Shown here: positions 1-9,455 of the stretch, one piece after another
Numbering within the stretch: the stretch's first letter is position 1
How the letters are laid out: the number at the start of each line of letters is the position of its first letter
Assembly: GCA_022566355.1 (NCBI GenBank)
Contig: JADFJB010000040.1
Coordinates: forward strand, 1-35,028
Direction: 5' to 3'
DNA from: a candidate division KSB1 bacterium
GTDB lineage: Bacteria; Zhuqueibacterota; JdFR-76; DREG01
Length of the DNA stretch: 35,028 nucleotides
Program-made: the position numbers and the translations under genes
The notes under the pieces: model-generated
Told to the model about the DNA's origin: nothing
What the model saw: only the letters and a program-made list of their open reading frames with translations
Database searches by the model: none

Positions 1-139
1 AAGAAATACGAACAAAGAAGACTGACAACGAGCCTTATCTGGCTTTAGAGTTGGGACTTCCGACCGGGAGGATATCCGCAACCATTTGGCAGGAAGTGGA
101 AGAGCAAAATGAAATTTACGATATGGTGATATTGTTAAA
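1..139 (+). pseudogene. Partial duplicate of the YhaM-like HD nuclease gene (codons about 24-70)
   Basis: Bases 1-139 repeat bases 2389-2528 of the intact HD-nuclease gene almost perfectly: I see a substitution at 104, a substitution at 120 and one missing T near 125. Identity stops abruptly after the shared GTTAAA near 139. The fragment codes for the end of the OB-fold and lacks the HD domain. The missing base shifts the frame and a TGA follows at 140, so this copy cannot make the nuclease. It begins at the window edge, so a start codon and promoter may lie upstream. It forms a direct repeat with the complete gene on either side of a three-gene leftward cassette. Confidence 0.85.
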
Positions 140-319
140 TGAATATTGTAAACTATTGTTAATAAAATACTTATAGTAATTTTCTAATAGTAAAAGTAAC
201 GTATTTGTAACGTTTTTGCTTGATTTTTAGGATTTCATTAAGATTAATCTTACTTAGGTTAGAGCATAACGGCGCGCCACTGTAGCCGGTTGATCCGCAG
301 TTGAGAGTTTTAATGGAGC

Positions 320-784
320 TCAGGTTTTTAATTTCAATATAGCTTCACTTGCCAATTGTAATGCAATCAGCTTTTGTTCGGATTTTTCTTGAGGCCAACC
401 AACGATATTTGCATGTCTGGAGGGAGTGTCGTCGGGATCTAATTCCAAATTAACCTCTTTTACGGCTAATAAAATAATTTGTCCCCTTCCATATAGGGTT
501 CTCGGTGCTGGAAGTTTTTTAACAACTTCTTCATAGCCTAATTTCCAAATTTCATCTTCTGTGAGTCCTTGTGTCCTAAAAACAGACAAGCAAAAATCGG
601 GGGCCGGCATAAAGGCTGCGTCTTTTACTCTTTTATTTTCAATACTAAAATGCCTTTTGCTCATGAGATAACGTCCCAAAGGTTCGGTATCCTCAATTTC
701 CTTTAAAGGGGTAATATCTGTTTCAGGGTACTCTTTATGCAAAAACTCTTTGAATGTTGTCCAAAATCGTTTTAGGTAATTCAT
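320..784 (-). CDS. Conserved hypothetical protein, third gene of the TIGR04255-linked cassette
   Basis: A protein of about 154 residues with no recognisable enzyme motif, signal peptide or membrane segment. Conserved-looking blocks are EPLGRYLMSKRHFS near the N-terminus, then AAFMP, SVFRTQGL, YGRGQI and SRHANIVGWP near the C-terminus. I recall similar small proteins in patchily distributed bacterial gene clusters, without a known function. The start is uncertain: ATG 784 overlaps the upstream gene by 50 bases; ATG 835 is preceded by AAGGAG but would overlap by about 100 bases; ATG 664 would cut into the conserved block. It is co-directional with the two genes upstream and probably co-transcribed. 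Function unknown. Confidence 0.7.
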   Translation of the reverse strand: MNYLKRFWTTFKEFLHKEYPETDITPLKEIEDTEPLGRYLMSKRHFSIENKRVKDAAFMPAPDFCLSVFRTQGLTEDEIWKLGYEEVVKKLPAPRTLYGRGQIILLAVKEVNLELDPDDTPSRHANIVGWPQEKSEQKLIALQLASEAILKLKT

Positions 785-1226
785 TCCCAAAATATTCTGT
801 CCCGTGTGTTTTATTATACCCAAAAAGTCCTGCATAAGTTAGTTCTCCTTTTCTCCCTATACTCACCGAAAATACTCTGCGTTTAGTGTGATACCATCCT
901 AATGCGATTTCACCATCAGGCTCTACTGTTATTTGTGGGACCGGTATAGTTTTTGGCAAAAAATGGATGAAACGCAATGTTTCTTTGTAAGAAGCCATAT
1001 CAATGGCCTGCGCTCCATATCCATCCCAATTATCAGATGAACATTCTTTCATAATCTCATTTATGGTTTGGATAATTTCTTTTGACCATCCGAAAACTAT
1101 ACTATTATCCTCAATTATCCCAGCAAAACGCTCTTTCAAAGTAGAGGCATCTTCGCTCACGCCTCTGTCCCCATATGGATTAAATATTGGGTTGTAATCT
1201 TTCATTGGTAAACATAAAGTGCTCAT
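735..1226 (-). CDS. Conserved hypothetical protein, middle gene of the TIGR04255-linked cassette
   Basis: A soluble protein of 163 residues. Visible blocks are SSDNWDGYGAQAI, then PQITVEPDGEIALGWY, then FSVSIGRKGELTYAGLFG, ending in a hydrophilic tail. The alternating short strands in the second half suggest a small beta-sheet fold. The start ATG at 1226 overlaps the stop of the upstream TIGR04255-type gene in an ATGA arrangement, which supports this start and translational coupling. Its 3' end overlaps the next cassette gene. I recognise the family only as a recurring neighbour of TIGR04255 proteins in patchy accessory loci. No biochemical role is known to me and none is assigned. Confidence 0.75.
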   Translation of the reverse strand: MSTLCLPMKDYNPIFNPYGDRGVSEDASTLKERFAGIIEDNSIVFGWSKEIIQTINEIMKECSSDNWDGYGAQAIDMASYKETLRFIHFLPKTIPVPQITVEPDGEIALGWYHTKRRVFSVSIGRKGELTYAGLFGYNKTHGTEYFGNELPKTILDNIQRVFA

Positions 1227-1969
1227 TCAAATAACCTCGCTGCTTTTTCTGTGATACTACTAAAAAAAATCCTATTTTTCATATCACGAAGTTTTTCAAA
1301 GATGTACCAGATTTCTTTATTGTCTATGGGAAAGTCTCCTTGTTTAAATACATCAATATCCAAAATTATTGTAACAGAATTGGGTTGAGGAACACTCTCA
1401 AAACTATGTGTAATATTTGCAGTAATCTCTTGGGTAGGATCATAAATTGTCACCCTATTCAAAAAACTCATAACAGCCTGTGGTAGTTCTTCGGGAATAT
1501 TAGGGGCAGATATTAAGTATTCAGAAAAATCATGAATGGGTAACGGAATATTTAACTGATTAATATAACGCACAGCTAATCGTGTAACAGCTTCAGGTTT
1601 GGCAAATTTCATATATAGAGGCCACAATTCTTGAGCTTCTTTACGAATATCCACCCAGTCTGAATAAGGTCTCAAACGGTTGAAGGTAAAACCATCAATT
1701 CTAAATTGAACGACTTGTTTTTTATCATTTGTTTTTAATAAAAATCCTTGTATGCCTAAGTTCTCGATTTGTAGGTCAATTGGCTTTCCATTTTTAATTT
1801 CATGATGCCCTCTCAATAAAGATTGCTCCTCAACTATAGGGTAGTTATTAGAAAGCTTCTCCTTCAAAGGAATAAATTCTTTGGTTTGAAATGAGTCTGG
1901 AAGTTTTGTTCGAATATCTATCAATGCTTCTGTTATAGGAGCATTGTTTAAATGTCGTTGTTGAGCCAT
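1223..1969 (-). CDS. TIGR04255 family protein (sporadically distributed, function unknown)
   Basis: A 248-residue soluble protein. The N-terminus (LNNAPITEALIDIRTKLP) and later blocks (GFLLKTNDKKQVVQFRIDGF, then AVTRLAVRYINQLNIPL, and a C-terminal stretch ending in ITEKAARLFE) match my memory of TIGR04255, a family defined by scattered occurrence and a length near 250. No nuclease, kinase or DNA-binding motif is visible. It is the first gene of a leftward unit of three, joined to the next by a 4-base ATGA overlap. Only a weak AAAGA lies before the ATG. Its position between direct repeats of a host gene suggests acquisition by transfer. Family membership is from memory of sequence style. Confidence 0.75.
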   Translation of the reverse strand: MAQQRHLNNAPITEALIDIRTKLPDSFQTKEFIPLKEKLSNNYPIVEEQSLLRGHHEIKNGKPIDLQIENLGIQGFLLKTNDKKQVVQFRIDGFTFNRLRPYSDWVDIRKEAQELWPLYMKFAKPEAVTRLAVRYINQLNIPLPIHDFSEYLISAPNIPEELPQAVMSFLNRVTIYDPTQEITANITHSFESVPQPNSVTIILDIDVFKQGDFPIDNKEIWYIFEKLRDMKNRIFFSSITEKAARLFE

Positions 1970-2318
1970 AATATCTTTAAGTTTACTATACGTAAAAGAA
2001 ACATAACAAGTTTTTTTAATTATTACAATAGCCGATCATATTTTGAACGACACAAACCTTATATTAATCACTATTATAATAGTTCGGATATATTTTCATA
2101 AATATACATAAGGAAAAGTCCTCAATATAATGGCTCTTATTTCCATTAGGTTTGCATACAGATTATTCATTTCGTAATTTTACCAACTCTGTAAAATATG
2201 ACAGTTGAGAACATCATCAAAAAATCAAGGAATGATTTGTTGAAATTAATCCCAAAATAATGTATACATAAAATTAAATAGTTAAGCTAAATATTCAATT
2301 AAACGAATTGGGGGAACG
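1970..2318. other. Divergent intergenic region between cassette and HD nuclease
   Basis: Very AT-rich spacer of about 350 bases between the leftward cassette and the rightward nuclease gene. It must hold both promoters, but no -35/-10 pair is convincing; a TATAAT lies at 2075-2080 without a good partner. GGGGG at 2310-2314 precedes the nuclease ATG and is the likely ribosome site. No RNA gene or clear inverted repeat was seen. Confidence 0.5.
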
Positions 2319-3287
2319 ATGTTATCACGATCAATAAAACAATTAAAACCCGGGGAAAAAATTACTGAATTTTTTATTATTCGCAAGAAAGAAATACGAA
2401 CAAAGAAGACTGACAACGAGCCTTATCTGGCTTTAGAGTTGGGACTTCCGACCGGGAGGATATCCGCAACCATTTGGCAGGAAGTGGAAGAACAAAATGA
2501 AATTTACCATATTGGTGATATTGTTAAAATTAAAGGACGTATTATCGATTATAAAGGGAAAACTTCACTTGTCATCGAAAAAATGAAGGCACTGTGCGAT
2601 GAAGACCATTTAATACCAGCCGACTTTTTACCGGGTCCAAAAAAAGAGTTGGATCAATTAAGAGGAGAGTTCAACAAGATCATTCAATCAATCCGCAATA
2701 AATATTTGGAGGAATTGTTGACTCGAATGTTTTCAGAAAAGGATACCCGTCATTTGTTTGAGCAGATTCCGGCAGGCAAATTGTGGCACCATAACCGTTT
2801 AGCAGGACTTTTTGAACATACAATATCGATGGTTCAAATTTGTGATTTTCTTTCATCTCACTACCCAACTATCAACCGTGACATAATCATAACGGCTACT
2901 ATTTTGCATGACATAGGAAAAATAAAGAGTTACGCAATAGATCGGGGCTTCATTGAATACACCGATGAAGGAAGGCTAGTTGGCCATGTAGCCCTCGGCG
3001 CTTCCTCGGTTGAGCGGATAATCGCAGATATCCCGGAATTTCCGGGCGAATTACGCAAGCAAATCCTGCATTTAATATTAAGCCATCATGGTGAGCTTGC
3101 ACATGGTGCACCTGTCGTACCAATGACACTTGAAGCCATCGTTCTGTATATGGTAGATCAACTCGATTCAAAAGTAGATGCCTTTTTGCGTATCGCAGAA
3201 AGCGAACAAGAAGAGGGGAAAAAGTGGAGCAATTATGTTAAGTTGATGGATCGGTTTTTTTATTTTCCGGATTCTGATAAACAGTAA
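2319..3287 (+). CDS. YhaM-like 3'-5' exoribonuclease: OB-fold plus HD domain
   Basis: A 322-residue protein, the usual length of the YhaM family. An OB-fold nucleic-acid-binding domain occupies about residues 12-92, followed by a linker and an HD metal-dependent phosphohydrolase domain at about 155-290. The HD ligands are visible: H167 in GLFEHT, H197-D198 in ILHDIGKIKSY, H223 in GHVALG, the HH pair at 256-257 and D280/D283 in YMVDQLDSK. This OB-HD order is typical of Firmicute YhaM, which trims RNA and single-stranded DNA ends. No signal peptide, so cytoplasmic. The start follows a GGGGG ribosome site. A fragment of the same gene lies at 1-139 beyond the upstream cassette. A broken Nudix gene follows 14 bases downstream. 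Confidence 0.88.
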   Translation: MLSRSIKQLKPGEKITEFFIIRKKEIRTKKTDNEPYLALELGLPTGRISATIWQEVEEQNEIYHIGDIVKIKGRIIDYKGKTSLVIEKMKALCDEDHLIPADFLPGPKKELDQLRGEFNKIIQSIRNKYLEELLTRMFSEKDTRHLFEQIPAGKLWHHNRLAGLFEHTISMVQICDFLSSHYPTINRDIIITATILHDIGKIKSYAIDRGFIEYTDEGRLVGHVALGASSVERIIADIPEFPGELRKQILHLILSHHGELAHGAPVVPMTLEAIVLYMVDQLDSKVDAFLRIAESEQEEGKKWSNYVKLMDRFFYFPDSDKQ

Positions 3288-3301
3288 TCCCGCAATCCCG
3301 A

Positions 3302-3776
3302 ATGGAATTTATGAAACCCATTGTCGATCAAATTTTTCGAATCATATATTTTATTGCATACCGTACCATAAAACTCTACTGGGCAATCCGAAAGCCAAAA
3401 ACAGATGGAGCGTTAATTGCTGTCTGGTATCAAGGACAATTTTGCTTGTGCAAAATTCCTATCATGGCTATTACAGTTTACCGGGAGGTTACTTGAAGCG
3501 CAAGGAATCCGCAGTTAATGCCGTTATTCGAGAGCTTAGGAAGAAATTGGAATTATGGCTAAACCTGGTGAATTAGAACTGGTTGTAGATACGCAGCATA
3601 ATTGGGAAAACCGGGAGGATCATGTAACTATTTTTACATTAAGAGTCAATGAAAAACCTCGAATCGAAGTAGATAACCGCGAAGTTATATCTGCCGGTTT
3701 TTATTCACCTACCGAAGTGCTGAATATGAATGTTTTTCCACCTATTCTGAGTTGTATTGAGCAATCAGAGAAATAA
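3302..3776 (+). pseudogene. Nudix hydrolase gene broken by two single-base deletions
   Basis: Three reading-frame pieces join into one Nudix protein of about 158 residues. Piece one (from ATG 3302, or ATG 3311) ends in GALIAVWYQGQFCLCK. Restoring one A in the A-run at 3452-3455 leads into SYHGYYSLPGGYLKRKE. Restoring one G after 3540 gives RELREEIGIMAKPGELELVV, so the Nudix box (G-x5-E-x7-RE-U-x-EE-x-G-U) is complete once repaired. The third piece runs to the stop at 3774-3776. Both lesions are single-base losses in short runs, so either recent decay or sequencing error explains them. As written the protein cannot be made. The substrate is not predictable. Confidence 0.85.
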
Positions 3777-3812
3777 TACAATAGGTTTGCTCTAGTTATC
3801 AAGTCTATTTTC

Positions 3813-3900
3813 TTTGTGCCTTTGTGCCTTTGTGCCTTTGTGCCTTTGTGCCTTTGTGCCTTTGTTACTTTGTCACTCTGTGTCTTTGTGTCTCTGTGGT
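3813..3900. repeat. Tandem octamer repeat TTTGTGCC, 11 units
   Basis: Six perfect copies of TTTGTGCC run from 3813 to 3860, then five diverged octamers (such as TTTGTCAC and TTTGTGTC) keep the same 8-base phase to about 3900. Two overlapping open frames across it encode only low-complexity Leu/Cys/Val repeats and are not genes. A shorter array of the same unit lies at 31072-31103. Confidence 0.9.
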
Positions 3901-3965
3901 TTTCTCCGTTTGCCCCATTCTCCTATTCCCCGTTTCATGTTTTTCCGTCTGCCGCCTGCCCTGAA

Positions 3966-4001
3966 CCTTTCGACCTTGCTCAAGATAAACTCCGTCGAAG
4001 G
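3966..4001. repeat. Imperfect inverted repeat CCTTTCGAC / GTCGAAGG
   Basis: The arms CCTTTCGAC (3966-3974) and GTCGAAGG (3994-4001) pair with one bulged base around a 19-base loop. It resembles dispersed palindromes with CTTCGAC/GTCGAAG arms that I recall from other environmental bacterial genomes. It sits between two tandem arrays in the same spacer. Confidence 0.6.
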
Positions 4002-4040
4002 GTGCCTTTGTCACTCTGTCACTTTGCTACTTTTTCCTAG

Positions 4041-4082
4041 TCTCTAGCCTCTAGCCTCTAGCCTCTATCCTCTAGCCTCTAC
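4041..4082. repeat. Tandem heptamer repeat CCTCTAG, six units
   Basis: Six 7-base units run from 4041 to 4082: TCTCTAG, CCTCTAG twice, CCTCTAT, CCTCTAG and CCTCTAC, preceded by CTTTTTCCTAG at 4030-4040. The last four units plus CTCA recur exactly at 31113-31144, where only four units are present, so copy number differs between the loci. Confidence 0.9.
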
Positions 4083-5599
<1,517 letters not shown>

Positions 5600-5635
5600 A
5601 ATATTTACAAGAAAATAGATAGTATTGGGAATCCA

Positions 5636-5977
5636 GTGGTTCGAAAAAGATCAAGTTTTCATCGTAATCAAAAATCTATCCAAAAAATAAAGTTTTTACT
5701 TGGAGCGGGTCTCGGGATAGCTGCCTTATACTATCTTTCTTTTAATCAATATGGAATCCTTCAGCACTTTAAAACCAAACAAAAATTAGAACAACTTCGC
5801 CAAAGAACCGAGCAACTGAAAAAGGAACAACAAACCATAAAAGAATCTATCGAACGGCTAAAGAACGATTATGAATACATAGAAAAAATCGCCCGTGAGA
5901 AATATTTTTTTATCAAAAAAGGCGAAGAGATATATTGGATTAGAAAAAACACCCCATCCGAAAAACCTTCACTTTAA
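5636..5977 (+). CDS. FtsB/DivIC-family septum formation initiator
   Basis: A 113-residue bitopic membrane protein of the cell-division FtsB/DivIC type, expected to join the FtsL-FtsQ complex at the septum. It has a basic N-terminus (MVRKRSSFHRNQ), one membrane segment at about residues 25-41, a coiled coil at about 48-85 rich in Lys, Glu and Gln, and the closing family block YEYIEKIAREKYFFIKKGEE. The start is GTG at 5636, with a weak GGGA before it. It follows enolase by 36 bases and is probably in its operon. The call rests on architecture and the C-terminal block. Confidence 0.88.
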   Translation: MVRKRSSFHRNQKSIQKIKFLLGAGLGIAALYYLSFNQYGILQHFKTKQKLEQLRQRTEQLKKEQQTIKESIERLKNDYEYIEKIAREKYFFIKKGEEIYWIRKNTPSEKPSL

Positions 5978-6136
5978 TTCTATCATTAAAAGGTTCTTTC
6001 CAGTTTTACCTCATTCATTCTTGATGATTTACTTTATTTGCTTTTGTTTTTAGTTCATGATAAATTATTTCAATTTTTATCCGATTTATTCAACAAATCA
6101 AAGATTGCTTTAACCCAAAATAGCAGGTTTATAAAC

Positions 6137-6850
6137 ATGATCAAAAGATTAAGAGGTTATTCAATTACCGGTATTTTGGTAATTACTCCAATTGCGCTTA
6201 CTATCTATATATTCTGGAGATTATTCAATGGGTTAGACGGATTATTACTAAATACTTTTAATACTACCGCGGATTTCTTTGGTCTGCCAAGTTACCAGGG
6301 TAAAATCCCAGGTCTCGGCATCATCACCATGGTTTTTGTGACAATCCTAACAGGAATGGCTGTTCGAAATTATTTTGGTCATAAATTATTTCGAGCTGGA
6401 GAATTTGCGGTTACTAAAATTCCATTAGTCAGTAAAATTTATATTGCGCTCAGGCAGATTTTTGAAGCAATGTTCGCTGAAAAAAGAGAGGTTTTTAAAG
6501 AAGTCGTTTTATTCCAATATCCTCGACAGGGTATGTATTCAATGGGATTTATAACGCAAGACACAAGAGGTGAAATCCAAGAAAAAATTGAAGAAGATGT
6601 TTATAGCATCTTTCTCCCGACGACGCCAAATCCGACCTCGGGCTATTTGTTGTTCATTCCAAAAAAGGATTTAATCAAGTTATCGATTTCTACAGAAGAT
6701 GCTCTCAAACTAATCATTTCCGGTGGTGTAGTTACCCCCGGACGTCCAACGGATCATGAAATTACATTAGACGATCTGTTTCCATTTAAAAAGAAACGAA
6801 AAAAACAAAAACGAGCGAAACTCACCCATTCTAGTGATACTAAAAATTAA
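6137..6850 (+). CDS. DUF502 family membrane protein
   Basis: An inner-membrane protein of about 237 residues of the DUF502 family, function unknown. The N-terminal block KRLRGYSITGILVITPIALT opens the first membrane segment; a second follows at GLGIITMVFVTILTGMAV. The cytoplasmic part has the family's P-L-V-S-K-I-Y motif, then QIFEAMF, a block ending in NPTSGYLLFIPKKDLI, and the SGGVVTPG block. The basic C-terminal tail is hydrophilic. An in-frame TTG at 6038 would add 33 residues, but the family usually begins just before KRLR, so ATG 6137 is preferred. Confidence 0.88.
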   Translation: MIKRLRGYSITGILVITPIALTIYIFWRLFNGLDGLLLNTFNTTADFFGLPSYQGKIPGLGIITMVFVTILTGMAVRNYFGHKLFRAGEFAVTKIPLVSKIYIALRQIFEAMFAEKREVFKEVVLFQYPRQGMYSMGFITQDTRGEIQEKIEEDVYSIFLPTTPNPTSGYLLFIPKKDLIKLSISTEDALKLIISGGVVTPGRPTDHEITLDDLFPFKKKRKKQKRAKLTHSSDTKN

Positions 6851-6943
6851 TGATATGGATTAGGCATTCTGTACAAAAGTGATTGAACCTAAACCGTATA
6901 AAGCACTTACGGAGCACCACTGTCCTTTTTTCGATAATCCATC

Positions 6944-8791
6944 ATGCAGTCACGCACCTATTTCTTTATTTTAATCTCCATCCCTATATTATTTTTACAC
7001 ACGGATCATTCAAATGCTCAAATTCGAAATCAACTACAATTAAGTTTTCGTCAGGATTTTAGTAGTTATATCTGGCGTACTCGTTTTTTTTATTTAATTC
7101 CGATCAACCCAAATCAAAGTTTAACCATTTCGGAAATTTATAATTCGGATTTACTCGAATCTACCTTGAATACGGATAAGTGGAAGGACGATCAATTCTT
7201 CACATCACAATACACTTATCGAATCAAGCCATGGATTACCGGGGCTGCTTTTTTGAAATCCAAGATTTTTTACGATAAACAAACTGGTATTGTAAACAAT
7301 ACCAATTCTCATCAATTTGGGATAGGATGGATTCTTCAGCCAACACGAAAATTTGAAGTCAAAAATTACACCGGGTGGAAGTCCGACCAACGATTTGGCC
7401 AAACTCAACGAGGGTTCTTCTTCCAAGTTGAAAGCAGTTCATTGCCCTTTAAGGTAGCCGATTATACTAATAATTATTCACTGGAATTCAAAAATGATTT
7501 TGCTCAAGATCGAAATAACCGAGATTACCAGCTTAATTATCAGGTCTCCAGAAAGTTTTATGCAAACACATCGGATTCATTAAGTTTTAGATCTGGTTAT
7601 CGCAGGATAAACTATTTTATTTCCAAGACTGGTAACCTGGAAACAAGGGTCGAAAAAGAGACCGATTTTAGCAACCGCTTAAATTACCAAGTTAGCAATC
7701 ACATTATTTGGAAGCTTTACACAAGATTATTTAGCAGAACCAGTAAAGTGGACCAGATTATTGATGAAGAAGCAACCGGCCGTCGAGAACGTGAAGATAC
7801 AGAAACCGAATGGCGGAGCCAGATTCGCTGGCAATCGACAAATTTAAACTTTGGTTTTGGTGGCGGTTACCGAAATCGAAGTCAAGCCTATCAAAGTTCG
7901 GAAACCATTACACCTACCCCCTACATCGGTAGTATCGGGATTCCTGATAACAGGGGCCTTCTTTATTCTATGAATTCATTTGTGAATTGGAAACTTACAT
8001 CAAAAGACTTAATTGCTGCAAGGATAACTATTTCACGACTCCAATACGATACGCCGGATTCAACTAATTTTGATGACCGTGATGAGTTTCGGACAAACTT
8101 TTTAATTACATTCACGAGAAGAATATCTCCATTCCTCAAGATCGGAATCGATTCAAAAGCGTATTTGCACCATCTTTCATATTTATTCTCAGAGAGAAGT
8201 GCAAACAACAATTGGAACCGGATTATCCAGTTTGGTACTTTTTTGAAATATAATAACTTGCAAAATTTTCAATGGTCCCAGCGTGCCGAGGTGCAAGCAA
8301 ATTATACAGAATTTGATTTTGAAAAAACGCAATTTCTTGTTCGAAGTTTTGTTTATCGAAAATTTACACTTACAGACTCTCTCGCTTTGGGAACATATGG
8401 AAAATTTCACATACAGTTGTTCCATCGTCTGGAATTGGAAGAAAGCGGGAGACTATTTTGGAAAGATTTTTCCGAACAGCTTTCTCTAAATCGACGGAAT
8501 CATCAACTTACATTGGGTTGTGAATATCCAATTATTGGAAACTTGATGGCTTACACAGGCCTCACCGCCTATATTCGCCGAGAATGGCGCTATCGTTTTC
8601 AAACGACGGGAAAACAATCCAGGGAAAAAATAAAGGATTTTACGAGTTATGGTCCCTACTTAAAATTATTTCTTCGAAATAATAAAAAGAGACGAGCCCT
8701 TTTTTCCCTATCACGTCTTAAGATTTCCACCCCATCGGGACAAACATACACAATTAATCGAATAGAATTAAATACACATTGGTTCTTCTAA
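6944..8791 (+). CDS. Predicted outer-membrane beta-barrel protein, unrecognised family
   Basis: A 615-residue protein with a signal peptide (hydrophobic YFFILISIPILFL, cleavage likely after SNA near residue 25). The mature part is full of alternating aromatic and polar residues ending in strand-like segments such as FEVKNYTGWKSD and YQLNYQVSRKFYANT. The C-terminus finishes in RIELNTHWFF, an aromatic-terminated strand of the kind used in outer-membrane barrel assembly. There is no plug domain, OmpA domain or known enzyme motif. It stands alone, 93 bases after the DUF502 gene. It could be a porin-like or structural barrel; no substrate can be inferred. Confidence 0.7.
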   Translation: MQSRTYFFILISIPILFLHTDHSNAQIRNQLQLSFRQDFSSYIWRTRFFYLIPINPNQSLTISEIYNSDLLESTLNTDKWKDDQFFTSQYTYRIKPWITGAAFLKSKIFYDKQTGIVNNTNSHQFGIGWILQPTRKFEVKNYTGWKSDQRFGQTQRGFFFQVESSSLPFKVADYTNNYSLEFKNDFAQDRNNRDYQLNYQVSRKFYANTSDSLSFRSGYRRINYFISKTGNLETRVEKETDFSNRLNYQVSNHIIWKLYTRLFSRTSKVDQIIDEEATGRREREDTETEWRSQIRWQSTNLNFGFGGGYRNRSQAYQSSETITPTPYIGSIGIPDNRGLLYSMNSFVNWKLTSKDLIAARITISRLQYDTPDSTNFDDRDEFRTNFLITFTRRISPFLKIGIDSKAYLHHLSYLFSERSANNNWNRIIQFGTFLKYNNLQNFQWSQRAEVQANYTEFDFEKTQFLVRSFVYRKFTLTDSLALGTYGKFHIQLFHRLELEESGRLFWKDFSEQLSLNRRNHQLTLGCEYPIIGNLMAYTGLTAYIRREWRYRFQTTGKQSREKIKDFTSYGPYLKLFLRNNKKRRALFSLSRLKISTPSGQTYTINRIELNTHWFF

Positions 8792-8897
8792 CCTTCAATA
8801 TTTATTTGACTAAAGCCTTGCGTATTCTATTAAGTATCATTATATTGATGGCTATAATTTCAATGAATACAGAGAAAGAAAACTGATTATTATTGAT

Positions 8898-9314
8898 ATG
8901 CCTATGTCCGTTAAAATGGTAATTCCTAGTAATATCGATAGAATTGAAGAAGCGGCATCATTTGTTGAAAGCAATGCAAAAAAAATGCAATTTAGCGAGC
9001 CCGAGGTTGATAACATTGTTATCGCAATTACAGAAGCGATTAGTAATGCAATCATACACGCTAATAAGAGTGATGAAAGAAAGAAAGTAACAATTGAGAT
9101 CATTTCTAATCATGACTCAATGATAACCAAAGTGAAAGATGAAGGTCCTGGTTTTAACCTCAAAAAAATCGAGGATCCACTATTACCGGATAACTTACTT
9201 AAAGAAAGTGGCAGAGGAATTTTTATACTAAATTCATTGCTGGATTCAGTGGACTATTCATTTTCAGACCAAGGAACCGTAGTTACACTGGTCAAGAAAA
9301 AACCGAATAAATAA
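8898..9314 (+). CDS. RsbW/SpoIIAB-like anti-sigma factor serine kinase (HATPase_c_2)
   Basis: A 138-residue protein consisting of a single GHKL ATPase domain of the anti-sigma-factor kinase type. The N-box is EAISNAIIHANKSDE (about residues 49-63), the G1 box DEGPGFNLKKI and the G2 box SGRGIFILNSLLD. There is no histidine-containing dimerisation domain, unlike the histidine kinases further right. RsbW relatives bind a sigma factor or phosphorylate a STAS antagonist on serine. A STAS gene starts 141 bases downstream and is the obvious partner. No PP2C phosphatase or sigma factor gene is present here. The ribosome site before ATG 8898 is poor. Confidence 0.88.
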   Translation: MPMSVKMVIPSNIDRIEEAASFVESNAKKMQFSEPEVDNIVIAITEAISNAIIHANKSDERKKVTIEIISNHDSMITKVKDEGPGFNLKKIEDPLLPDNLLKESGRGIFILNSLLDSVDYSFSDQGTVVTLVKKKPNK

Positions 9315-9455
9315 ATCGCCATGAAATTAATTTAGGGTAACAAATGCATTGCAAGTCAAAATTTAACTAATTAAATTTAAACAAGTACCCTTTACAATAA
9401 GGATGACACTATTAATTTCTTATTTTCCTAAACCAAGCCTCAAGGAGGATGCTAA

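Noticed and set aside
3814-4047. Overlapping open frames encoding Leu/Cys/Val-rich peptides
   Set aside because: They are translations of the TTTGTGCC octamer array in two frames, with no ribosome site and no non-repeat conservation.
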